A stretch of 36,626 nt of DNA from NCBI RefSeq assembly GCF_004681975.1, contig NZ_SMLK01000013.1, positions 1 to 36,626 on the forward strand, given 5' to 3'. Made by a program: the position numbers and the translations under genes. This DNA comes from Ramlibacter humi. Lineage in GTDB: Bacteria > Pseudomonadota > Gammaproteobacteria > Burkholderiales > Burkholderiaceae_C. Position 1 is the first letter of the stretch. Each line of letters opens with the position of its first letter. The notes beneath the pieces were generated by a model that had not been told where the DNA came from, made no database searches, and saw nothing but the letters and a program-made list of their open reading frames with translations. Shown here piece by piece: positions 7,837 through 16,059 of the stretch.

Positions 7837-8927
7837 TGTTCGGCCGCGGCGAACGGCGGCCACACGCTGGCGGGCGACTCTTCCGGTTCAGGCGCCGGCG
7901 CCGGGGCGGCGACGGGCGCGGGCCGCTGGTGCGCGCGCACCGCTTCGGCCGGCCACGCCAGCATGAAAGCCGTGAGCCACCAGCGCGGCGTGGTCCAGGC
8001 GGCAGCGCCGCGCAGCCAGTGCGCGATCGCCTTGCCGCGCTCGCCGGCCACCAGGGCGACGCGCGCCTCCGTCACGTGCATCTGCGCCACGAGGGTCAGC
8101 GCGCTGCGCCGCCTCACCGGATTGAACCCTTCGCAGTTGACGCGTTCGCGCAGCCGGCCGGTCCACGCGGGCAGCTCGCGCGGACGGTGCACCACGCTCA
8201 GGCTGTCCTGCTGGCCGACGCGGTAGCCGGCCAGCGGCACGTCGATCAGCGCGATGGGCGTGCGCTCGGACACGCGGAACCACAGGTCGAGGTCTTCGCC
8301 GAAGTGCTCGCCGGGGCGGAAACAAGGCTGCAGCTCGCGCAGCAGCGAATGCCGGATGGCGATGGAACCGGTGAACAGCGTCGGCCCCTTCATCCACCGC
8401 GCGGCCAGGTCGGGGATCAACTCCACCGCGGGCTCGCCCTGCGGAACGCACCAGGCCGCCGGCGGCGCGCCGCTGTCGTCGGCGAACTCATGGAAGCGCG
8501 TGGCCACGCAGTCCAGGCCCGGGTGCGCGTCCTGCACGCGGGCCAGCGCTTCGAGGAATCGCGGATGCTGCCAGTCGTCGGCGTCCAGGAACACCACCCA
8601 TTCGCCGCGCGCCGCCGCGATGGCCTGGTTGCGCGCGATCGACACGCCCGCATTGGCTTGCCGGATCAGCCGCACGCGCGGATCGGTGCAGGCCTCGACG
8701 ATGGCCGCGCCTTCATCGGTGGACCCGTCGTCCACGACGATCACTTCCAGGTCGCGGCGCGTCTGCGCCAGCGCGGAATGCAGCGCGCCGCGGATGAAGC
8801 GGGCCTTGTTGAAGAGGGGGACGACGATGGTGAAGCGCGGGGACACGACTCGCGCGGTGTGCCGGGAAGCGGTGGGCGCCGGGGTCCCATCCTGTCCACT
8901 GGCACTGGTCCGGTGAAGCACTCGCAT
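7833..8927 (-). CDS. Glycosyltransferase family 2 protein
   Basis: A protein of about 364 aa with a GT-A fold: FTIVVPLFNKARFI at the start of the domain, VIVVDDGSTDEG, the DxD-containing VFLDADDWQHPRF, and a catalytic-region GEDLDLWFRV. It should transfer a sugar from a nucleotide donor, acceptor unknown. A Pro/Ala-rich tail (about 25 residues) ends the protein. The C-terminal region has one moderately hydrophobic segment but no clear membrane anchor. No other polysaccharide gene is nearby. ATG at 8927 is chosen, but no ribosome site is visible. The domain itself begins at residue 29, so GTG at 8846 is a real alternative giving 337 aa. Confidence 0.82.
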   Translation of the reverse strand: MRVLHRTSASGQDGTPAPTASRHTARVVSPRFTIVVPLFNKARFIRGALHSALAQTRRDLEVIVVDDGSTDEGAAIVEACTDPRVRLIRQANAGVSIARNQAIAAARGEWVVFLDADDWQHPRFLEALARVQDAHPGLDCVATRFHEFADDSGAPPAAWCVPQGEPAVELIPDLAARWMKGPTLFTGSIAIRHSLLRELQPCFRPGEHFGEDLDLWFRVSERTPIALIDVPLAGYRVGQQDSLSVVHRPRELPAWTGRLRERVNCEGFNPVRRRSALTLVAQMHVTEARVALVAGERGKAIAHWLRGAAAWTTPRWWLTAFMLAWPAEAVRAHQRPAPVAAPAPAPEPEESPASVWPPFAAAEH

Positions 8928-8999
8928 TGAGCCGATTCTGCGAATGCACGAGCTGCTTCGCCATAGCCCGGGCGGGCCGATGTGGCGCGCCAAATGACT

Positions 9000-9037
9000 A
9001 CGGCGGCGGCCCCGCGCATGCGCGAGACCGCCGCCGT
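9000..9037 (-). terminator. Strong GC hairpin downstream of the glycine-zipper gene
   Basis: ACGGCGGCGG (9000-9009) pairs perfectly with CCGCCGCCGT (9028-9037), and the loop contains a second palindrome, CGCGCATGCGCG (9013-9024). It lies 18 bases after the stop of the minus-strand glycine-zipper gene. The T tract expected on the minus strand is missing, so it is either a weak intrinsic terminator or an mRNA 3'-end stabiliser. Confidence 0.45.
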
Positions 9038-9054
9038 TTCCGGTCAGCGTGCGT

Positions 9055-9879
9055 TCAGCCGTTGGTGCGGATGACCGCCGGTTGGGCCGGTGCCGAAGCG
9101 CCGCCGCCACCACCAACGCGCAGCTGGTTGCCTTCCACCACGACCGGGGTGCCCACGGACACCGGCGACGCCTGGCGGATGGTGCGGTAGCTGCCGTCTT
9201 CCATGCGCACGCTCACGTCGTACACGGTGGTGGTGCGCACGTGCTTCTCGATCTCGTTGCCGGCGAAGCCGCCGCCGACGGCACCCAGCACGGTCATCGC
9301 CGCGCGGCCATTGCCGTGGCCCACCTGGTTGCCCAGGAGGCCGCCCAGCACGGCGCCACCCGCGGCACCGACGCCGCTGCCTTGCTGCGCCTTCTGCTTG
9401 ACCTCGGTCACCGACTGCACGGTGCCGCAGGTTTGGCAGACCGGGGCCTGTACCACCACCGGCGCGGGCGCGGGAGCGGGGCCGGCGCCTTGCGCGACCT
9501 GCATGCCTTGCGGCGCGGGCTGGGGCACGGGCGCATGCGATTGCTGCGCGCTGCCGCTGGCCTGTTGCACCTTGGCCGGCGCCGGCTTGTGCACGGGCTT
9601 GGGCTGCGGCTTGGGCGCGGGACCGGCTTCCGGCATGTCGGCCGGGGCTTGCGGGATGGCCTTGGCCACGGTTTCCTGCGGCGCGGGCGTGACGGGTGCC
9701 GCCAGCGGCGCGGCCGCGACGGCGGGCTGCGCGGGCGGGTTCGTGGCGCGGGTCACCAGCGCGCCGGCCAGGCCCGCGGTGGCGAGCGCCAGCGCGCCCA
9801 GCACGGCCCACACGGCCTTGGGCACGGCGGCCAGGGAAGACGAGGGCTTTTGTTGCTCTTGGGACAGGACAGCGGACAT
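9055..9879 (-). CDS. Membrane-anchored glycine-zipper (2TM) protein
   Basis: A 274-aa protein with one N-terminal membrane helix (about 20-43), a long Pro/Ala/Gln-rich linker, a CQTCG motif, and a glycine-zipper domain GAAGGAVLGGLLGNQVGHG...GAVGGGFAGNEIEKH as in 17-kDa-surface-antigen-like proteins. It ends with a small beta-rich tail (YDVSVRMEDGSYRTIRQ) typical of that family. It has no lipobox, so it is anchored by the N-terminal helix with the rest in the periplasm. The role is probably cell-envelope related, but no substrate or partner is visible. The start is secure: AAGGAGG lies six bases before the ATG. Two TTAACGGC direct repeats lie 33-53 bases upstream of the start. Confidence 0.85.
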   Translation of the reverse strand: MSAVLSQEQQKPSSSLAAVPKAVWAVLGALALATAGLAGALVTRATNPPAQPAVAAAPLAAPVTPAPQETVAKAIPQAPADMPEAGPAPKPQPKPVHKPAPAKVQQASGSAQQSHAPVPQPAPQGMQVAQGAGPAPAPAPVVVQAPVCQTCGTVQSVTEVKQKAQQGSGVGAAGGAVLGGLLGNQVGHGNGRAAMTVLGAVGGGFAGNEIEKHVRTTTVYDVSVRMEDGSYRTIRQASPVSVGTPVVVEGNQLRVGGGGGASAPAQPAVIRTNG

Positions 9880-9911
9880 GCCGGACCTCCTTATTGGGTT
9901 TGTCAGATCAG

Positions 9912-9932
9912 TTAACGGCCGAGATTAACGGC
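9912..9932 (-). promoter_or_regulatory. Direct repeat upstream of the glycine-zipper gene
   Basis: TTAACGGC occurs at 9912-9919 and again at 9925-9932, a 13-bp period. On the minus strand it reads GCCGTTAA twice. It sits between 33 and 53 bases upstream of the ATG of the glycine-zipper gene, near the expected promoter. This is a candidate regulator site, with no known factor assigned. Confidence 0.3.
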
Positions 9933-10158
9933 GGATGACGAACCCATGATGAGGGAATGTTTCGGTTCGTGTCCCCAACATGGCCGCGAGAACACACGGT
10001 TGCCGTTGAGTTCGGGCTCCCGATCGGCGGCGGGCACTATTTCACGAGCCACGAAGTCTGTTGCAGCAGAGAGGCACCTGATTGGGAAAACCGCGTATCC
10101 GGCGCTGCCGCGGCATGAACTCGGCGATGATCGCGCCGCGGCCCGCCGCCCACCAGAC

Positions 10159-12006
10159 ATGAAGCAAGACCCCTCCCCTTTCGCCGACGCAGGCCTGCTG
10201 GCCAAGATCGCCGAGTCCACCGACGACGTCATCTTCGCCAAGGACCTGGAGGGGCGCTACCGCTTCGTCAACGCGGCGGCGCTGGCGGTCATGGGCCGCA
10301 CGCGCGAGAGCACCCTCGGCCGCACCGACCTGGAAGTCATGCCGGAAGAGGTGGCCCGCCGCATCATGGCGGTCGACCGGCGGGTGCTGGAAACGGGCCA
10401 GGCGACCCAGACCGACGAGGCGGTTCCCACGCCCGGCGGCAACTTGCGCTACTGGGCCACGCGCAAGACGCCGCTGCGCGACGACGCCGGCCGGCTGATC
10501 GGCTTGCTGGGCATCGCGCGCGACGTGACCGAAAGCAGGAAGGCCCAGGCGGAACTCATCGCCGAACACCTGAAGCTGGAGATGGGCATCAAGGCCGCCG
10601 GCCTGGTGATGGCCGACATCGATTACCGCACCGACCAGAACCACATCTCGGCCGGCCTGGCCCGGCTGCTGGAACTGGGCGACGGCGAGATGACGGTGCC
10701 GCGCCAGGCCATCTTCGACCGCGTGCACCCGGACGACCGCGAACGCTACGTGCAGGCCATCATGCACGTGCTCAACCCCGCGAACGGCGGGCACCTGGCC
10801 ATCGACGTGCGCGGGCTGCTGCCCAGCGGCCTGACCCGCTGGCTGCACATCCGGCTGCAGATCGTGTTCCAGGAAGTCGAAGGCAGGATGGTGCCGCTGC
10901 GCGGCATCTGCGCCGCGCGCGACGTGACCGCCGAACGCGTGGCCGAACGCAAGCTGCGCATCGCGCAGCGGCTGACCGAATCGGTGATCGAAGGCGCCGG
11001 GTCGCTGGTCTACGCCAAGGACCTGGAGGGCCGCTACATCCTTTCGAACGGCGCCTGGCGCGCGCACCACAACCTGTCGCGCGAGCAGGCGGCGAACGCC
11101 AGCGTCGAACGGCTCTTCGACGCCGAGACCGCGGCCTCGATCCGCCGCATGGACCGGCACGTGCTGGCCACGGGCGAGGCGGTGGTGCTGGAAGAGAAGA
11201 TCAGCGCGCGCGGCCGCGCCGTCACCTTCCGCACCAGCAAGTTCCCGCTCTTCGACGAGTCGGGCGAGGCCTACGCGGTGTGCGGCGTGTCCACCGACAT
11301 CACCGACGTGGTGGAAGCCGACCGCCGCAAGGACGAATTCATCGCCACGCTGGCGCACGAGCTGCGCAACCCGCTGGCGCCCATCCGCAACGGCCTGGAG
11401 ATCCTGCGCCGCGTCGAGGAACTGCCGCCGGTGGCCGCGCGCACGCGCGACATGATGGAAAGGCAGCTGCTGCACCTGGTGCGGCTGGTGGACGACCTGC
11501 TGGACGTCTCGCGCATCACGCGCGACCGGCTGGAATTGCGCCTGCAGCCGCTGACGCTGGAGCAGGTGGTCACGCACGCGCTGGAAGCCAGCGAACCGGG
11601 CGTGCAGGCCGCCGGCCACGAACTGGTGGTGCAGTTGCCCGCGCAGCCGGTGCCGCTGCACGGCGACCTGACGCGGCTGGCGCAGGTGGTGGCGAACCTG
11701 GTGAACAACGCGGTGAAGTACACCGCGCGCGGCGGCCGCATCGAAGTGGCGGGCACGGTGGACAACGGCATCGCCACCATCCGCGTCACCGACAACGGCG
11801 CCGGCATCGCGGCCGACACGCTGCCCCACGTGTTCGACCTGTTCGCCCAGGGCGAGAAGACGCTCAGCCACGCGCAAGGCGGCCTGGGCATCGGGCTGTG
11901 GCTGGTGAAGAAGCTGGTGGAACTGCACCACGGCACGGTGCAGGCGGAAAGCGCGGGGCTGGGGGAAGGCAGCACGTTCGTCGTGCGGCTGCCGGTGGCG
12001 CGCTGA
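10159..12006 (+). CDS. PAS-domain sensor histidine kinase
   Basis: A 615-aa soluble sensor kinase without predicted membrane helices. Domains: PAS1 (about 12-130), PAS2 (about 135-260, with VHPDDRERYV), PAS3 (about 265-390), HisKA with H-box FIATLAHELRNPL, and HATPase with the N-box NLVNNAVKYT, G1 DNGAGI and G2 GGLGIGLWLVKKL. PAS1 and PAS3 share the opening AKDLEGRY, suggesting internal duplication. It should sense a cytoplasmic signal and autophosphorylate. No receiver domain is fused and no response-regulator gene is adjacent, so the partner is unknown. The frame stays open upstream to 9946. ATG at 10159 is chosen because it begins just before PAS1, though no ribosome site is clear. It converges on rmuC with four bases between the genes. 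Confidence 0.86.
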   Translation: MKQDPSPFADAGLLAKIAESTDDVIFAKDLEGRYRFVNAAALAVMGRTRESTLGRTDLEVMPEEVARRIMAVDRRVLETGQATQTDEAVPTPGGNLRYWATRKTPLRDDAGRLIGLLGIARDVTESRKAQAELIAEHLKLEMGIKAAGLVMADIDYRTDQNHISAGLARLLELGDGEMTVPRQAIFDRVHPDDRERYVQAIMHVLNPANGGHLAIDVRGLLPSGLTRWLHIRLQIVFQEVEGRMVPLRGICAARDVTAERVAERKLRIAQRLTESVIEGAGSLVYAKDLEGRYILSNGAWRAHHNLSREQAANASVERLFDAETAASIRRMDRHVLATGEAVVLEEKISARGRAVTFRTSKFPLFDESGEAYAVCGVSTDITDVVEADRRKDEFIATLAHELRNPLAPIRNGLEILRRVEELPPVAARTRDMMERQLLHLVRLVDDLLDVSRITRDRLELRLQPLTLEQVVTHALEASEPGVQAAGHELVVQLPAQPVPLHGDLTRLAQVVANLVNNAVKYTARGGRIEVAGTVDNGIATIRVTDNGAGIAADTLPHVFDLFAQGEKTLSHAQGGLGIGLWLVKKLVELHHGTVQAESAGLGEGSTFVVRLPVAR

Positions 12007-12010
12007 CCCG

Positions 12011-13567
12011 TCAGAGCAGCGGCGGCGTGGTGCCCAGCTGCGGCGTGTTCTCCGCCGCGCGCACGGCCAGCGGCGCGATGACGGCGACTTCGTCGGACGT
12101 GGCGGCTTCCACCACCGCGGCGGGCAGCGCCTTCGTCGGCTTCACGCCCAGGTCCTTCAGCATCTCGGCCTGGCGGATCACGTTGCCGCGGTTCTTCGAC
12201 AGCTTGTTGAACGCGTCGGTGTAGGCGTCGCGCGCCTGGTCGATGCGCGTGCCCACCTGCTGCAGTTCCTTCACGAAGTCACTCAGCCGGTCGTACAGCT
12301 CGGCGCCCCGCTTGGCGATCTCCTGCGCGTTGCGGCCTTGCGCTTCCTGCCGCCACAGGTGCGCCACCGTGCGCACCACGAACAGCAGCGTGGAAGGGCT
12401 GACCAGCAGCACGTTCTTTTCCCACGCATCCATGAACAGTTTGTCGTCGCCGGACACCGCCGCCATGAAGGCCGGTTCGATGGGGACGAACAGCAGCACG
12501 AAGTCCAGCGACTTGAAGCCGTACAGCGCCTGGTAGTTCTTGCCCGACAGGTCCTTCATGTGGCCGCGCGTCGAATCGAGGTGCCGCTTCAATGCCGCCG
12601 CGCGGTCGGTGTCGGTCTCGGCCAGCACGTATTCCTCGTACGCGATCAGCGACACCTTGGAATCGATGACCAGGCGCCGCTCGTCGGGCAGGTGCACCAC
12701 CACGTCGGGCTGCGCGCGGCTGCCGTCGTCGCGCACCTGGTAGTCCTGCACCACGTATTCCTCGCCCTTGCGCAGGCCGGACGCCTCCAGCACCCGCTCG
12801 AGCACCAGCTCGCCCCAGTTGCCTTGCGCCTTGTTGTTGCCCTTGAGCGCCAGCGTCAGGTTCTGCGCGTCCTGGCTCAGCGACTGGTTCAGCGCCAGCA
12901 GCTGCTCCACCTGCTTGGACAGCGCCGAGCGGTCCTTGCCTTCGTTGACGTAGACCTCTTCGACCTTGCCCTTGAACTCCGCGATCTGCGTGCGCAGCGG
13001 ATCCAGCAGCTGGCCCAGCGACTCGCGGTTCTGCTCGGCGAAGCGCCTGGACTTCTCTTCCAGGATTTCGTTGGCCAGCGCCTTGAACTGGTTGGACAGC
13101 GCCTCGCGCGCGGCCACCAGTTCCTGCAGCCTTTCCTGCGCCGCGCGGCGCTCCGCTTCCACGCGCGCCTGCAGCTCCGCGGCTTGCACGTCCAGCGTGC
13201 CGATGCGGCCGCGCAGCTCCGCCTCGCGCGATTCCGTCGCCTGCAGCTGCGCGCGCAGCGGCTCCAGGCCCGCGGCGCGCTCACCGAGCTTGGCGGTCTC
13301 GTCGCGCGCGGCATCCAGCTGGTCGCGCAGCAGCGCGGTCTGCGATTGCAGCTGCGCCAGCTCAGCGCGCTCGGCTTGCAGCGCGGCTTCGGCTTGCCGG
13401 GCGCGCTCGCGCGACTCCGACAGCTGTTCCTTCAGCGTGGCCTCCGCCCGTGCGACCGCGGCGTCCACCTGCGCCGCCGCGCGCCCGCGGCCGGCAAAGG
13501 CCACCAGCGCGGCACCGGCGCCCAGGCCGGCCAGCAGGGCGAGGAACGCCAACCAGATCGAATCCAC
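12011..13567 (-). CDS. rmuC: DNA recombination protein RmuC
   Basis: A 518-aa RmuC-family protein. An N-terminal membrane helix (about 3-25) is followed by a long Ala/Glu/Arg-rich coiled coil (about 30-210) and the conserved RmuC domain: GNNKAQGNWGELVLERVLE, YQVRDDGSRAQPDVVVHLPD, VIDSKVSL and FVPIEPAF. In E. coli loss of RmuC raises inversion at short inverted repeats; the domain is related to restriction-type nuclease folds (established). The start is set at the GTG ending at 13567, which has GGAG about ten bases upstream and begins directly at the membrane helix. An in-frame ATG at 13651 would add 28 residues without helix logic. Single gene, convergent with the histidine kinase. Confidence 0.9.
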   Translation of the reverse strand: MDSIWLAFLALLAGLGAGAALVAFAGRGRAAAQVDAAVARAEATLKEQLSESRERARQAEAALQAERAELAQLQSQTALLRDQLDAARDETAKLGERAAGLEPLRAQLQATESREAELRGRIGTLDVQAAELQARVEAERRAAQERLQELVAAREALSNQFKALANEILEEKSRRFAEQNRESLGQLLDPLRTQIAEFKGKVEEVYVNEGKDRSALSKQVEQLLALNQSLSQDAQNLTLALKGNNKAQGNWGELVLERVLEASGLRKGEEYVVQDYQVRDDGSRAQPDVVVHLPDERRLVIDSKVSLIAYEEYVLAETDTDRAAALKRHLDSTRGHMKDLSGKNYQALYGFKSLDFVLLFVPIEPAFMAAVSGDDKLFMDAWEKNVLLVSPSTLLFVVRTVAHLWRQEAQGRNAQEIAKRGAELYDRLSDFVKELQQVGTRIDQARDAYTDAFNKLSKNRGNVIRQAEMLKDLGVKPTKALPAAVVEAATSDEVAVIAPLAVRAAENTPQLGTTPPLL

Positions 13568-13751
13568 TGTGAATATCTCCAGAAGCGGCAGGATAACCGC
13601 AGCCAGCCGGGGCGGCGGGAAGAGGAGCTGAAACGGCGCGGCAGTGTGCAATCCGACCGCTGTCAGACCGGCACGTCGGCCTTCTGGCAGCCTCCCTCCA
13701 TAGGAGCCTGCCCCGCGAAGGCGCGGCTAGCTAGACAAGGGCGGCGCCCAG

Positions 13752-13934
13752 CTATTCCGCCTCGTCGACCTTCGTGAAGCGCCGCTCGTCGTTGGCGCGC
13801 AACTCCGAGAATGCGCGTTTCGATCTGTGAACGGGCCCGGCGAACATGCCAGCCAGGCCGCCGAGCAGCGCGCCCAGCCCGGCGCCGGCCGGCCCGTCCA
13901 GGTCCGATTCCTTGTAGTCGAGGGTTCCCTTGGG
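13752..13934 (-). pseudogene. Short glycine-zipper-like reading frame without a clear start
   Basis: The minus frame ending with TAG at 13752-13754 reads PKGTLDYKESDLDGPAGAG, then GALLGGLAGMFAGPVHRSKR, and ends FTKVDEAE: protein-like, with a glycine-zipper core and a charged tail. No ATG, GTG or TTG lies at its head. The only internal ATG (13847) would give 31 residues starting inside the zipper. A run of six C (minus strand) at 13932-13937 marks the point where the frame would need to join an upstream start, so a frameshift or decay is possible. It follows the HdeD-like gene on the same strand. The rest of 13568-13965 shows nothing else, apart from a degenerate repeat-like hairpin near 13710. 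Confidence 0.35.
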
Positions 13935-13965
13935 GGGTCCCGATCTCCTTCCGGGTGCGAAACAG

Positions 13966-14544
13966 TTAGCGCGCGAATTGGCGCAGTGTCACGCCGAACC
14001 CGATCGCGGTGGCCCCCTGCCACATGAGGTCGATGGACAGCACCATGCCCGGTAGCCAGATCGCATTGGCGGGCCAGCCGGCGATGAGCACGATCCCGGC
14101 GACCACACTCACGATCGCCGATGCGGTTATCCAGCCCCAGCCTTTCAGGGTGCGCAGCAGAAAGCTCCACCAGAAGCGCGTGGCACCCGAGAAGATCAGC
14201 ATGAAGGCCAGCCACAGCGTCAGGGCCTGCGCCGCCATCGCAGGGTTGGCGACGGCAAGCGCGCCCGCCACGCCGTAGAGGAGAGCGCTCAGCAGCAGCG
14301 AAACATGGCTGCCCGCCCGGCCGATCGCGATGGCGAGCGCAAGCTGCGCCGCGGCACCGATCAGCATGCAGATGCCCACGATGTACACCGAGACTTCGGT
14401 GGCCTGCGGAAGGTACATGAAGGCGATCACGCCCAGCGCGACGAGCAACACGCCGAAGAGCACGAGCCATTTCCATTGCGAACCCATCGCGCGTCTCGCG
14501 TCGGGACTCTCGGGACCAAGGTGGAAACCGGTGAGTGTGGCCAT
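13966..14544 (-). CDS. HdeD-family membrane protein
   Basis: A 192-aa protein with about six membrane segments, arranged as in HdeD/DUF308 proteins: the opening WKWLVLFGVLLVALGVIAF is followed by repeated two-helix units and a conserved WPANAIWLPG near the last pair. HdeD in E. coli is an inner-membrane protein linked to acid resistance (established); the role here is inferred from family only. Start at 14544 is supported by AAAGGAG six bases upstream. The long in-frame extension to 14658 crosses the promoter and is rejected. A consensus-like promoter lies just upstream (14594-14622). Confidence 0.88.
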   Translation of the reverse strand: MATLTGFHLGPESPDARRAMGSQWKWLVLFGVLLVALGVIAFMYLPQATEVSVYIVGICMLIGAAAQLALAIAIGRAGSHVSLLLSALLYGVAGALAVANPAMAAQALTLWLAFMLIFSGATRFWWSFLLRTLKGWGWITASAIVSVVAGIVLIAGWPANAIWLPGMVLSIDLMWQGATAIGFGVTLRQFAR

Positions 14545-14593
14545 GGAGGGCTCCTTTCGGAATGAACGGGCCGGCGGCGCCGGCCGCTCGAAA

Positions 14594-14622
14594 AAACTAG
14601 TTCGCGCGAACGCCCATGTCAA
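14594..14622 (-). promoter_or_regulatory. Sigma-70-type promoter of the HdeD-like gene
   Basis: On the minus strand TTGACA (14617-14622) is followed by a 17-base spacer and TAGTTT (14594-14599), about 50 bases before the gene start. The spacer contains the perfect palindrome TTCGCGCGAA (14601-14610), a likely operator location. Downstream in the leader, GGCCGGC-GGC-GCCGGCC (14569-14585) could form a hairpin. Confidence 0.6.
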
Positions 14623-14729
14623 TCGCCGGCAGGTTTCGAATCGGAAACGGCCATGCACCGCAGACCCTCATGGCTCGCCGCGGCTCAACGAGCGGAAGGT
14701 CGAGTATGGCGATCGCGCTGTGGGCGGCC

Positions 14730-14759
14730 AAAAAAAAAGCGGGACCCGCAGGCCCCGCT
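14730..14759 (-). terminator. Intrinsic terminator of the liv operon
   Basis: On the minus strand AGCGGG pairs with CCCGCT, with a loop that can extend by CC/GG pairing, followed directly by nine T. It lies 28 bases beyond the stop of the binding-protein gene and closes the ligase-liv operon. Confidence 0.85.
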
Positions 14760-14787
14760 CCCCTTCACGTCCCGCCATCGGCCGCTG

Positions 14788-15996
14788 TCAACCCGCCCCA
14801 CCCAACACCGGCCCGAACAGCACCCACTGCTTCCCATCGAACTTCGACAGCTGCGCCTGCTCCACCGGCGCATGGTCCGTCGCGCTGGTGTTCATCGCGA
14901 TGCCCGGCAGCAGCAGCCCCGACTTGAAGTCCTTGATGTTCTCGGCCTGCTTCCTGATGTTGTCGCGCGAGAGGTCGTTGCCGCACTGCTTGAGCACCTG
15001 CACCATCAGCTCCGCCGCGATCACCCCGTAGATGTTGCTGGCGTCCGCCGGGTTGCCGTCGCGGTAATACTTGCCCATGAAGCCGCGCCAGGCCAGCATG
15101 GCCGGGTCGTCCTTCCACTGCGGATCGTTGGCGTCCTTGTAGTACTGCACGGTGATCAGGCCCACCGACTTGTCCAGGCCCGCGGGCGTCAGCACCGAAC
15201 CCACCGACGCGCCGACGTTGTTGATGAAGTGCAGCGGCTTCCAGCCGATGTCGGCCACCTTGCGGATGGACTGCGCGGCGAACTTCGGCGTCGTGATGTT
15301 GATCAGCGTGTCGGCGTTGGAAGCCTTCAGCGTCAGGATCTGCGAATCCACCGTGGGATCGGTCACCTCGTAGGTCGCCTCGGCCACGATCATCTTGGCC
15401 TTGTCGCCCGCCAGCACGCGCTTCACGCCCGCCAGCACGTCCTTGCCGTAGTCGTCGTTCTGGTAAAGGATGGCGATCTTCGCGTTGGGCTTCTCCTTCA
15501 GGATGTAGCGCGCGTAGATCTCGCCTTCGGTCTGGTAGCTGAGGTTGAAGCCGAACGTCCAGGGGTAGTTCTTGGGATCGTTCCACTTCGTCGCGCCGGT
15601 GGCCACGAACAGGTGCGGCACCTTCTTGGCGTTGACGTACTTGTGGATGGCGCTGTTGCTGGGCGTGCCCAGCGTCTGGAACAGCGCCAGCACGTCGTCC
15701 TGCTCCACCAGCTTGCGCACCTGCTCCACGGCCTTGGGCGGGCTGTAGCCGTCGTCCACCGACAGCAGGTTGATCATGCGGCCGTTGACGCCGCCGTTGT
15801 CGTTGACCATCTTGAAGTACGCCTGCTCCACCTTGCCGATGGTGGCGTAGGCGCTGGCGGGGCCGCTGTACGGCATGGTCTGGCCGAGCTTGATCTCCTT
15901 GGCCTGCGCGAACGAGCGCAGCGGCAGCAGCGCGGCGCCGGCGGCGGCGCCCGTGCCCAGCACGAGGGAACGGCGGGAAAGCTTGGTGGAGGTCAT
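14788..15996 (-). CDS. Liv-type ABC transporter periplasmic substrate-binding protein
   Basis: A 402-aa periplasmic binding protein of the leucine/amide (Peripla_BP_6) type. The N-terminus KLSRRSLVLGTGAAAGAALL carries a twin-arginine motif and a cleavage site near RSFAQA, so Tat export is likely. The body begins EIKLGQTMPYSGPAS, with the usual DDGYSPPKAVEQVRKLVEQD and YQNDDYGKDVL. It should capture the substrate for LivH/LivM. Sequence alone does not tell whether that is an amino acid. The operon's CoA ligase points to a carboxylate such as an aromatic or branched acid. Start at 15996 has GGAAGGA upstream. Last gene of the operon. Confidence 0.92.
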   Translation of the reverse strand: MTSTKLSRRSLVLGTGAAAGAALLPLRSFAQAKEIKLGQTMPYSGPASAYATIGKVEQAYFKMVNDNGGVNGRMINLLSVDDGYSPPKAVEQVRKLVEQDDVLALFQTLGTPSNSAIHKYVNAKKVPHLFVATGATKWNDPKNYPWTFGFNLSYQTEGEIYARYILKEKPNAKIAILYQNDDYGKDVLAGVKRVLAGDKAKMIVAEATYEVTDPTVDSQILTLKASNADTLINITTPKFAAQSIRKVADIGWKPLHFINNVGASVGSVLTPAGLDKSVGLITVQYYKDANDPQWKDDPAMLAWRGFMGKYYRDGNPADASNIYGVIAAELMVQVLKQCGNDLSRDNIRKQAENIKDFKSGLLLPGIAMNTSATDHAPVEQAQLSKFDGKQWVLFGPVLGGAG

Positions 15997-16059
15997 GGTG
16001 TCCTTCCTTTCAACAAACACGAGAGGCACTTGCACACGAAGAACGCGGGCCGCAGCTCG

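Noticed and set aside
6327-8930. Plus-strand open frame of 867 codons
   Set aside because: Runs through the AraC gene in another frame and antisense to its neighbours; no protein-like motifs.
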